The notes beneath the pieces are model-generated. The model ran no database searches. It was not told the origin of the DNA and saw only the letters and a program-made list of their open reading frames with translations. Positions 1-5,825 of a stretch of DNA of 7,526 nucleotides are shown here, piece by piece; the stretch's first letter is position 1; the number at the start of each line of letters is the position of its first letter. A program made the position numbers and the translations under genes. The DNA is from Armatimonadota bacterium. GTDB lineage: Bacteria > Armatimonadota > JAAZEB01. Location of the stretch: assembly GCA_012841485.1 (NCBI GenBank), contig DUUU01000065.1:1-7526 (forward strand), given 5' to 3'.

Positions 1-1
1 C

Positions 2-1204
2 GTCGCTGTGTGGGTCACCCCGGTCGACCTGGCGTATCGCGTGTTTGGCACTGTCATCTTCCTCTTCATCGTCTGGAAGCATAAGGAGAACCTCGGGCGG
101 CTGATCGATGGCACGGAAGTGCGCGTGGGCGAGAGGGTGCCCCTGGCGAATATCGATGGCGATGAAGTGGCGTGCGCCTTCGTGATTCACCCCTTCGAGA
201 TGGCGGATTGCTTCAAGTCGCGCCGCTTCCGGCTGCTTGCCGGATGGCTGCCGTTCTGGATAACCCGCCGCGTGCTGCGGTACATGCGCCCGATGAAGAA
301 CGATGTGATCACCGGGATCACCACTCGCGATGGCCGGCGCGCGCGCGTCTACCTGATCGGCGTCACGCTCCTCCCCGAGCAGATCAAGAACGAAGAGTCC
401 CTCGCGGTCAAGCGGGCGATACAGGCCGCCGAGTTGGCGCACCACCTGGGAGCATCGGTGATCGGTCTGGGCGCGTTTATGTCCGTTGTTGGCGAGAAGG
501 GCGCGGCTGTCCAGCGGTGTTCGCAGATCCCGGTGACCAATGGCGGTTCGCTCACCGCGGGGAGCGTGCGCCTGGGCCTCCAGGCTCTCACCGAGCGCCT
601 CTCGGACCAGCTCGAATCCGCCACCGTCGCCGTCGTCGGTGCCAATGGCGTGGTGGGCTTCAAGATCTGCCGGGATCTGGCGCCCGCGATGCGCCGGCTG
701 ATCCTCGTTGGTACGAATCTGGAGCGTCTGGAGAGCGGAGCCCGACTGCTTCGGAAGGTGAACCCGCTCCTGGAGGTGACCACCTCGGTGAGCTGCGACT
801 CGCTGGTGGACGCGGACCTCATCTTTTCGGCCACCTCTGACCCGAGCGCCGTGATCTTCTCGCGCCACCTCAAGGAGGGCGCGCTCGTCTTTGACCTGGG
901 CCGGCCGGCCGATGTCGCCCCGGCGGTCCTGCGCGAGCGCCCGGATGTCAAGGTAATCCCTGGCGGCACCATTCGCATGCCGGGCGAGCACGTGAAGTAC
1001 CAGATTGATCTCGGGTTTGGACCCGGTAACATCCCGGCGTGTCTGGCGGAGACGATCATCATCGCCCTGGAGCGGGCCTATGACCGGGTGACCCTGGGCG
1101 ATGGCACGAGCGCGGAGAATGTGGAGTACTTCGTTCGCAAGGCCGAGGAGCTCGGGTTCGATGTAGTCGCGGAGCCCCACACCAGGGAGGTAGCTACGAA
1201 ATAG
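2..1204 (+). CDS. Acyl-ACP reductase-like (shikimate dehydrogenase-fold) NAD(P)-dependent oxidoreductase, 5' partial
   Basis: The reading frame is open to the left edge, so the true start may lie outside the window; the first usable in-window start is the GTG at 8, and numbering counts from it (398 residues). Residues about 11-23 are hydrophobic and could be a membrane segment or anchor. From about residue 56 the layout matches my memory of cyanobacterial acyl-ACP reductase (AAR): a block LGAFMSVVGEKG (154-165), a substrate-loop-like VTNGGSLTAGSV (176-187), and a Rossmann dinucleotide site VAVVGANGVVG (207-217). Near the C-terminus, IPACLAETI (342-350) aligns with the FACFAEAM segment of AAR, placing C345 on the catalytic cysteine (Cys294 in Synechococcus). 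AAR reduces acyl-ACP to a fatty aldehyde using NADPH. The N-terminal extension of roughly 55 residues is not in AAR. No aldehyde decarbonylase is visible nearby. Substrate is inferred; other shikimate-dehydrogenase-fold reductases remain possible. Confidence 0.68.
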   Translation, partial: VAVWVTPVDLAYRVFGTVIFLFIVWKHKENLGRLIDGTEVRVGERVPLANIDGDEVACAFVIHPFEMADCFKSRRFRLLAGWLPFWITRRVLRYMRPMKNDVITGITTRDGRRARVYLIGVTLLPEQIKNEESLAVKRAIQAAELAHHLGASVIGLGAFMSVVGEKGAAVQRCSQIPVTNGGSLTAGSVRLGLQALTERLSDQLESATVAVVGANGVVGFKICRDLAPAMRRLILVGTNLERLESGARLLRKVNPLLEVTTSVSCDSLVDADLIFSATSDPSAVIFSRHLKEGALVFDLGRPADVAPAVLRERPDVKVIPGGTIRMPGEHVKYQIDLGFGPGNIPACLAETIIIALERAYDRVTLGDGTSAENVEYFVRKAEELGFDVVAEPHTREVATK

Positions 1205-1228
1205 GGGGGGCCTCGCCGCGAGACGTGG

Positions 1229-1247
1229 ATGCGCGTCAGGCGCGCGT
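1229..1247 (+). other. GC-rich hairpin downstream of the oxidoreductase gene
   Basis: GCGCG (1231-1235) and CGCGC (1241-1245) pair around a 5-base loop, and A1229-T1247 and T1230-G1246 extend the stem to 7 pairs. It lies 25 bases after the TAG stop and just upstream of the tRNA promoter. No T-run follows, so it is not a standard intrinsic terminator. It could mark the 3' end of the upstream transcript or be a chance structure. Confidence 0.3.
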
Positions 1248-1280
1248 ACCCGTTGGCCCGCGAGCAGCATGCACCGCGTC

Positions 1281-1316
1281 TTGACACCATGGATCGCCTT
1301 TGCTATAATGACGGCG
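1281..1316 (+). promoter_or_regulatory. Perfect consensus sigma70 promoter for the tRNA pair
   Basis: TTGACA (1281-1286) and TATAAT (1304-1309) are both exact consensus hexamers separated by exactly 17 bases. TG at 1301-1302 followed by one base gives an extended -10 element as well. Transcription should begin near 1316, about 16 bases before tRNA-Leu. The stretch between the -10 and the predicted start (1310-1316) is almost all G and C. That kind of discriminator is typical of stable-RNA promoters under stringent (ppGpp) control, so growth-rate control is inferred. No A-tract UP element is seen upstream. Confidence 0.93.
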
Positions 1317-1331
1317 TTGATATCTCAACAG

Positions 1332-1417
1332 GGGCGAGTGTCGGAACTGGTAGACGGGCATGACTTAGGATCATGTGGACTTTGTCCGTGAGAGTTCGAG
1401 TCTCTCCTCGCCCACCA
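1332..1417 (+). tRNA. tRNA-Leu (anticodon UAG), CCA encoded
   Basis: A complete class II cloverleaf of 86 nt. The acceptor stem 1332-1338 pairs with 1407-1413 (7 of 7). A1414 is the discriminator base expected for leucine, and CCA is encoded at 1415-1417. The anticodon stem is 1359-1363/1371-1375, with loop 1364-1370 and anticodon TAG at 1366-1368. The long variable arm (1376-1389) contains a 4-bp stem GGAC/GTCC. The T arm is 1390-1394/1402-1406 around TTCGAGT. The UAG anticodon should read CUA and, by wobble, other CUN codons; CUA is used at least twice in the downstream lon gene. It is the first gene of a two-tRNA transcript. Confidence 0.98.
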
Positions 1418-1441
1418 GCAGGCGGCGGTGCCGTCATCGAT

Positions 1442-1516
1442 GCGGGAGTAGTACAGTGGTAGTACGTCTCCTTGCCAAGGAGAAGGTCGCGGGTTCGAGT
1501 CCCGTCTCCCGCTCCA
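1442..1516 (+). tRNA. tRNA-Gly (anticodon GCC), CCA encoded
   Basis: A complete 75-nt cloverleaf. The acceptor stem is 1442-1448/1506-1512 (7 of 7), with discriminator U1513 as usual for bacterial glycine tRNA and CCA at 1514-1516. The D stem GTAC is 1451-1454/1462-1465. The anticodon stem is 1467-1471/1479-1483, with loop 1472-1478 and anticodon GCC at 1474-1476, reading GGC and GGU. The T arm is 1489-1493/1501-1505 around TTCGAGT with one G-U pair. It starts 24 bases after tRNA-Leu and has no promoter of its own, so the two are presumably cut from one transcript. Confidence 0.98.
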
Positions 1517-1517
1517 A

Positions 1518-1544
1518 GGGCCCTCCGCTTCACGGCGGGGGCCC
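1518..1544 (+). other. GC-rich hairpin directly after tRNA-Gly
   Basis: GGGCCC (1518-1523) pairs with GGGCCC (1539-1544). Inside it, CCGC (1525-1528) pairs with GCGG (1535-1538) past a bulged T, leaving a 6-base loop. It begins two bases after the tRNA CCA. No T-run follows, so it is more likely a 3'-processing or pausing element than an intrinsic terminator. Confidence 0.4.
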
Positions 1545-1591
1545 ATCAGGCGCGAAACGCCGGCTTTCGGTGACCGCGCCTCCATCCACCC

Positions 1592-1638
1592 CGGAAGAGG
1601 CCGGAGAGAAGTGCGGGAGTGCCTCTGCCGTGTTTTTT
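1592..1638 (+). terminator. Candidate intrinsic terminator of the tRNA transcript
   Basis: CGG-A-AGAGGC (1592-1601) pairs with GCCTCT-G-CCG (1621-1630), nine pairs with one A-G mismatch. T and G follow, then TTTTTT at 1633-1638. The position, about 115 bases after tRNA-Gly, suits the end of the tRNA operon. The 19-base loop is large for a terminator. A competing 8-bp repeat, GGGAGTGC (1615-1622) with GCACTCCC (1646-1653), uses part of the same stem and would place the T-run in its loop. The call is therefore moderate. Confidence 0.45.
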
Positions 1639-1714
1639 GGTCGAAGCACTCCCTTCAGGTGGATACTCATGTTGTCGTGGCAGTCCTGCCGGGTTGACGC
1701 AGGACAATGTGGGA

Positions 1715-1816
1715 CTGAAGGAATCCGCTGACTGGTAGCCTGTCTGGGCGGCACGCCTGTCGTGGGCCGCGCTGCGCGGGTGGTTGCCGAGCTAGATTCC
1801 CTCAGTTCTTTTTGTT
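1715..1816 (+). terminator. Possible attenuator or 3' end of a structured leader RNA
   Basis: CTGAAGGAATC (1715-1725) and GATTCCCTCAG (1795-1805) pair at ten of eleven positions, with one A-C mismatch. The 3' strand runs directly into TTCTTTTTGTT (1806-1816). That is the geometry of an intrinsic terminator, except that the helix encloses 69 bases, so it may instead be the closing helix of a folded RNA ending in a U-tract. The 5' strand can alternatively pair with CCTTCAG at 1652-1658. It lies about 85 bases upstream of the tig start. Confidence 0.35.
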
Positions 1817-1840
1817 AGTGGGGGAGATCGCGGCCGCAAG

Positions 1841-1870
1841 CCGGCCGGGGTGGCATGCTGCCCCGGTCGG
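1841..1870 (+). other. Strong hairpin in the tig leader
   Basis: Thirteen pairs (1841-1853 with 1858-1870, three of them G-U) surround the tetraloop CATG at 1854-1857. It ends 19 bases before the tig Shine-Dalgarno sequence. No T-run follows. The loop contains an in-frame upstream ATG (1855) that could be mistaken for the tig start; it would be buried at the hairpin tip. Possible roles are mRNA stability or translation control. Confidence 0.6.
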
Positions 1871-1889
1871 GGAAACGAGCGCTCTTGCC

Positions 1890-1897
1890 AGGTGAGG
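1890..1897 (+). promoter_or_regulatory. tig ribosome-binding site
   Basis: AGGTGAGG lies just before the ATG at 1900. Counted from its first AGGTG, the spacing is 5 bases. The in-frame ATG at 1855 has no purine-rich site ahead of it and lies in a hairpin loop, so this site decides the start. Confidence 0.7.
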
Positions 1898-1899
1898 TG

Positions 1900-3195
1900 A
1901 TGCAGGTAACTCTTGAGCAGGTAGAACCGTGCATAGTCGCAGTCACTGTTGAGGTGGATGCGGAAGCTGTACAGCAAACCATCGACCGCGTGTTCAAGGA
2001 AGTCGCGGGCAGAGTCGCCGTCCCCGGCTTCCGGAAGGGGAAGGCGCCGCGAAGCATCCTCGAGCGCTACGTGGATCAAGACGCGGTGCGCGAGCGCGCC
2101 ATCAGCCAGCTTGTGCCCGAGCATTTTGCCCAGGCGCTGCAAGAGAAGGGCGTCGAGCCTTTCGCGCCGCCCGAGGTGAGCGTCGAGACGCTTGAGGTGG
2201 GGCAGCCCCTCCGCTTCACCGCGACAGTTCCCACGCGTCCAGAGGTACGCCTCTGCGACTACCGTGACCTGCTGGTGAACCGCCGGCGCGTGGAGATTCG
2301 CGACGCCGACGTGGATCTCGAGCTGGATCTGCTGCGGCGCCGCCATACGGAACTGGTGGATACGGATGCGGAAGAGGCAGGGTCTGGGCTTGTCGCCATC
2401 GTGGACCTGGACCTCTACCGGGGCGAGCGCCACCTGAAGAAGCGCTCGCGAACCGACGTCGCTCTCGACATGGACCAGACCGATATGGTCCCGGCGTTCA
2501 ACGTTGCCATCGACGGCGCGCGGGTTGGCGAGACGCGCGAGATGCCGGTTCACTTCCCCGATGACTTCCAGGATCCCGTGCTCGCTGGCAAGGACGTCAC
2601 CTTCAAGATCACCGTGAAGGCACTCAAGACGAAGGAAGTGCCGGAGCTGAACGACGAGTTCGCGCAGAAAGTGGCCGATGTCGCGGATATGGCCGCGCTC
2701 CGGGACCAGGTTCGCCAGCAGCTCGAGGAGTCTGCCCGCGAAGTGGCCGAGCGCGAAGTGCGCGACCAGTTGGTGGAGCAGGTGGTCTCGCGCTCCGAGG
2801 TCCATTTCCCCGAGGTGCTTGTCCAGGAGCAGACCGCCGAGATGCTGCGCAGCCAGGCGAGCGAACTGGAGCGGCAGAACCTGACAATCGATGATTTCCT
2901 GCGCAGCCGCGAGATCGATTTCCCGACCTACGAGCGCGAACTGCGCGAGGATGCGCGCCGTCGTATCCGCACTCAGTTGGTCCTCGAGCAGGTCGCGGAG
3001 CAGGAGAAGATCGAGGTGACCGACGAGGAGATCGATCAGGAGATCGAGCGCATGGCCAGCAGCGCGGGCGTCTCGTCCGCGGCGATCCGCGCCGCCCTGG
3101 AGAGCCAGAAGAGCCGGCAGAGCCTGCGCACGTCGATCTTCTTCCGCAAGGTGGTCGATCTGCTCGTGCAGTCGGCGCGTATCGTCGAGGAGTGA
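1900..3195 (+). CDS. tig: Trigger factor (ribosome-associated chaperone)
   Basis: 431 residues, normal for the family. Trigger factor docks beside the ribosomal exit tunnel and shields emerging chains. Residues 1-110 form the ribosome-binding domain, beginning MQVTLEQ and carrying the signature GFRKGKAP (43-50). Residues about 155-245 form the FKBP-like prolyl isomerase domain, with FPDDF (219-223). Residues about 246-431 form the substrate-binding C-terminal domain, rich in charged helices. The isomerase domain is divergent: the usual IPGFE-type segment reads VPAFN (197-201), losing the glycine, so catalysis may be weak while chaperoning is kept. I chose ATG 1900 over ATG 1855 because trigger factors start MQVT-like and a ribosome-binding site precedes it; the longer form would add 15 unconserved residues. 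It is first in the cluster, 227 bases before clpP. Confidence 0.97.
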   Translation: MQVTLEQVEPCIVAVTVEVDAEAVQQTIDRVFKEVAGRVAVPGFRKGKAPRSILERYVDQDAVRERAISQLVPEHFAQALQEKGVEPFAPPEVSVETLEVGQPLRFTATVPTRPEVRLCDYRDLLVNRRRVEIRDADVDLELDLLRRRHTELVDTDAEEAGSGLVAIVDLDLYRGERHLKKRSRTDVALDMDQTDMVPAFNVAIDGARVGETREMPVHFPDDFQDPVLAGKDVTFKITVKALKTKEVPELNDEFAQKVADVADMAALRDQVRQQLEESAREVAEREVRDQLVEQVVSRSEVHFPEVLVQEQTAEMLRSQASELERQNLTIDDFLRSREIDFPTYERELREDARRRIRTQLVLEQVAEQEKIEVTDEEIDQEIERMASSAGVSSAAIRAALESQKSRQSLRTSIFFRKVVDLLVQSARIVEE

Positions 3196-3196
3196 G

Positions 3197-3240
3197 GCGC
3201 GCTCCCTGAGCAGCCCCCCACTTCGTCTTAGGGAGTACGC
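3197..3240 (+). other. Inverted repeat immediately after tig
   Basis: Bases 3197-3210 can pair with 3227-3240 over 14 positions, with one mismatch and two G-U pairs; the core is CTCCCT (3202-3207) with AGGGAG (3230-3235). The loop is 16 bases with a C-run. It begins two bases after the tig stop codon. No T-run follows, so it looks like an mRNA 3'-end stabiliser or a partial terminator, letting some transcription continue into clpP. Confidence 0.5.
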
Positions 3241-3281
3241 GTGTCGGATTGCAGGGGGCGCTGATGAGGGCCCACGGCGCG

Positions 3282-3326
3282 CAGTGGGGCCGAAGGCATC
3301 CTGACGCCGCCATTGGCCCCGCACTG
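3282..3326 (+). other. Second inverted repeat in the tig-clpP spacer
   Basis: CAGTGGGGCC (3282-3291) pairs with GGCCCC-GC-ACTG (3315-3326), ten pairs with a 2-base bulge on the 3' side. The loop is 23 bases. No T-run follows. It ends about 80 bases before the clpP ribosome-binding site. Its function is unknown; it may be part of a folded clpP leader. Confidence 0.4.
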
Positions 3327-3406
3327 TCGCGGCCGGAGAAGCGTGGCGCGCGTTCGAGGGTGCTCGCTGCGCCGTCACCAGCGATGAGCCTGTCTGAGCG
3401 TGAGCC

Positions 3407-3415
3407 GGGAGGGAG
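3407..3415 (+). promoter_or_regulatory. clpP ribosome-binding site
   Basis: GGGAGGGAG lies 7 bases before the ATG at 3423. This fixes the start at MALVPMV rather than at in-frame starts further upstream (for example TTG 3249), which would add up to 58 residues without a recognisable ClpP or propeptide pattern. Confidence 0.8.
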
Positions 3416-3422
3416 AACACAG

Positions 3423-4019
3423 ATGGCCCTGGTGCCGATGGTAGTAGAGCAGACCGCGCGGGGCGAGCGTGCGTACGACATCTTCTCACGCTTGCTGAAA
3501 GACCGTATCGTCTTCGTCTACGGCCCGATTGGTGATGAGATCGCCAACCTGGTCGTCGCCCAGCTGTTGTTCCTGGAGAAGGAAGACCCGGATCGCGACA
3601 TTGACCTCTACATCAACAGCCCGGGCGGCTCCGTGACGGCGGGCATGGCCATTCTGGACACGATGCGCCATATCCAGGCCGATGTCGCGACGATTTGCGT
3701 CGGCCTGGCGGCGAGCATGGCCGCGGTTCTCCTCGCCTGCGGGGCAAAGGGCAAGCGGGCCGCGCTGCCACACGCCAAGATCATGCTCCACCAGCCCAGC
3801 GGCGGGTTTGAAGGCACTGCTGCCGATATCGAGATCACCGCGGACCAGATCCGAAGGACGCGCCAGGAGCTGGAGGAGATCATGGCCGAGGTCACCGGCC
3901 AAGATGTGGAGAAGGTGCGCCGCGATACCGATCGCGACTTTTGGATGGACGCCAATGCCGCGCTCGAGTATGGGATCATCGATGACATTCTTCGCCCCAA
4001 TCTGAAGACACAGTCGTAA
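3423..4019 (+). CDS. clpP: ATP-dependent Clp protease, proteolytic subunit ClpP
   Basis: 198 residues, typical of ClpP. Fourteen copies stack into a barrel that cuts proteins threaded in by ClpX or a related unfoldase. The serine-protease triad is complete: S98 in GLAASMA (94-100), H123 in MLHQP (121-125) and D172 in TDRDF (169-173), the same numbers as in Bacillus and Staphylococcus Clp[10 protein letters not shown] (63-71) is the conserved strand and oxyanion loop. The N-terminus [11 protein letters not shown] starts directly at the mature-form sequence, so little or no propeptide needs removal. It lies 227 bases after tig and 230 bases before clpX, its partner unfoldase. No CIRCE, CtsR or HAIR heat-shock operator was recognised in front of it, and nothing in the protein is unusual. 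Confidence 0.99.
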   Translation: MALVPMVVEQTARGERAYDIFSRLLKDRIVFVYGPIGDEIANLVVAQLLFLEKEDPDRDIDLYINSPGGSVTAGMAILDTMRHIQADVATICVGLAASMAAVLLACGAKGKRAALPHAKIMLHQPSGGFEGTAADIEITADQIRRTRQELEEIMAEVTGQDVEKVRRDTDRDFWMDANAALEYGIIDDILRPNLKTQS

Positions 4020-4039
4020 GTTTGGGTGCGTGACGCATG

Positions 4040-4095
4040 GTGCAGGGATGCGCGTGGGGCGCCCCAGGGGGCGCTTGGCCAGCGCGTCCCTGCAC
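4040..4095 (+). other. Long near-perfect hairpin in the clpP-clpX spacer
   Basis: Bases 4040-4053 pair with 4082-4095, 14 consecutive pairs with only one G-U. The first nine are GTGCAGGGA with TCCCTGCAC. Inside, GCGCCC (4059-4064) pairs with GGGCGC (4069-4074) around a CAGG loop. The whole 56-base element is almost fully paired. It starts 20 bases after the clpP stop and ends 154 bases before clpX. No T-run follows, so it is not a standard terminator; a barrier protecting clpP mRNA or uncoupling clpP from clpX expression is plausible. Confidence 0.7.
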
Positions 4096-4237
4096 GGCGT
4101 GATGGCCGCGTCTGGTGCGGCATCTTACCTGAGAGGCGTGTGCCATCGCGTCCTCATGTCACGCGGGCGAGAGGCTAATGTGAGATCTGGCAGAGGAGTT
4201 CGCTGCCGGGGGAGCGTGCTCTTGCGCTGGGAGTTTC

Positions 4238-4243
4238 GGGGAG
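4238..4243 (+). promoter_or_regulatory. clpX ribosome-binding site
   Basis: GGGGAG lies 6 bases before the ATG at 4250, with a second purine block (GGGAG) directly against the start. Both support ATG 4250, which gives the usual short N-terminus ahead of the ClpX zinc domain. Confidence 0.75.
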
Positions 4244-4249
4244 CGGGAG

Positions 4250-5497
<1,248 letters not shown>

Positions 5498-5743
5498 GCT
5501 GCCGCGGCCTGGGGGGCGCTCCGTGAGTGTCTCTGGGAAACCACACGCGTCGTCGCCAGCGGCGGGCGGCGCCACTCCCGAGAGAGGCCGCTTTAGGGGC
5601 AGTCTGACCCTCCCCGGCGAGGCCGGCAGAACCACCGCACGATAGAGCATCACTCCTGTGCCGCCATCCGCCTATGCCTGCCGCCAGGTGCGCGGCGACT
5701 CGTCTCAGGATCGCGGGCCGGCGTGCAGACCGGCTGCCGGAGC

Positions 5744-5776
5744 GCCCCTCTGAAGGGGCAGGAAATGCGGGCCCCT
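5744..5776 (+). other. Two overlapping alternative hairpins ahead of lon
   Basis: AGGGGC (5754-5759) can pair with GCCCCT upstream (5744-5749, 4-base loop) or with an identical GCCCCT downstream (5771-5776, 11-base loop), but not both. The upstream copy is also the 3' strand of the long-range helix described for this spacer. The arrangement ends 31 bases before the lon ribosome-binding site. Confidence 0.4.
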
Positions 5777-5806
5777 GTAGCCAAGACTCAATCGTTGGAC
5801 AGCTAT

Positions 5807-5812
5807 AAGGAG
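5807..5812 (+). promoter_or_regulatory. lon ribosome-binding site, unusually distant
   Basis: AAGGAG is a strong Shine-Dalgarno core but lies 13 bases before the ATG at 5826, longer than the usual 5-9. No in-frame ATG, GTG or TTG lies closer. The TTG at 5818 is in another frame. The next in-frame ATG (5874) also has only a distant purine block. Confidence 0.6.
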
Positions 5813-5825
5813 AATTCTTGCGTTC

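Larger units (their letters stand above)
1517..1899 (+). other. 383-base gene-free tRNA-tig spacer with competing inverted repeats
   Basis: I see no credible protein gene here. Besides the two hairpins listed separately, it holds these helices: 1652-1658/1715-1721 (CCTTCAG with CTGAAGG, perfect); 1668-1676/1703-1711 (nine pairs, two wobble); 1683-1689/1699-1705 (GTCCTGC with GCAGGAC, perfect); and 1715-1725/1795-1805 (ten of eleven), followed at once by the T-rich tract 1806-1816. The second and third, and the first and fourth, cannot form together. The rest of the stretch is the hairpin and ribosome-binding site of tig. I do not recognise a known riboswitch or small-RNA family. I also found no convincing promoter, so tig may be read from the tRNA promoter or from an unseen weak one. 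Confidence 0.5.
5498..5825 (+). other. 328-base clpX-lon spacer, candidate structured leader RNA of lon
   Basis: No protein gene is credible here. A 13-position inverted repeat, 5511-5523 with 5738-5750 (eleven perfect pairs, then G-U and G-C), brackets most of the spacer. Inside it, 5561-5572 can pair with 5658-5672 across a 3-base bulge. GCCGC (5680-5684) pairs with GCGGC (5692-5696), and GCCGG (5717-5721) with CCGGC (5730-5734). Together these would form a multibranched fold. I recognise no known riboswitch or ncRNA. TATAAG at 5804-5809 resembles a -10 box but has no matching -35 and overlaps the ribosome-binding site, so I do not call a promoter. No T-run terminator for clpX is seen. Confidence 0.4.

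Noticed and set aside
1615..1653. CIRCE-like heat-shock operator (GAGTGC/GCACTC)
   Set aside because: The half sites are in the reverse order (GAGTGC first) with a 23-base gap, whereas CIRCE is GCACTC-N9-GAGTGC.
1694..1722. TTGACG as a -35 box for tig
   Set aside because: No -10-like hexamer lies 15-19 bases downstream.
1375..1731. 118-residue + strand frame starting inside tRNA-Leu
   Set aside because: It runs through both tRNA genes and a stem-rich spacer, so coding is implausible.
1727..1752. ZTP-riboswitch-like fragments (TGACTGG, CTGGGCGG)
   Set aside because: The order and spacing do not match the pfl motif, and the downstream gene is not in purine or folate metabolism.
1777..1791. 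T-box-like GGGTGG segment before a T-rich tract
   Set aside because: It reads GGGTGGTTGCCG rather than the GGGTGGNACCGCG core, no other T-box stem features were recognised, and the downstream gene is not an aminoacyl-tRNA synthetase or an amino-acid gene.
3249..3422. N-terminal extension of ClpP from the upstream TTG
   Set aside because: The 58 added residues are arginine- and proline-rich and unlike ClpP propeptides; the strong ribosome-binding site is at 3407-3415.
1792..3489. 565-residue open frame on the - strand opposite tig
   Set aside because: It mirrors the tig coding frame in GC-rich DNA. Its composition is dominated by leucine, arginine, alanine and histidine, with no recognisable family, and tig itself is unmistakable.
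5804..5809. TATAAG as a -10 box for lon
   Set aside because: There is no acceptable -35 at 16-18 bases, and it overlaps the Shine-Dalgarno sequence.
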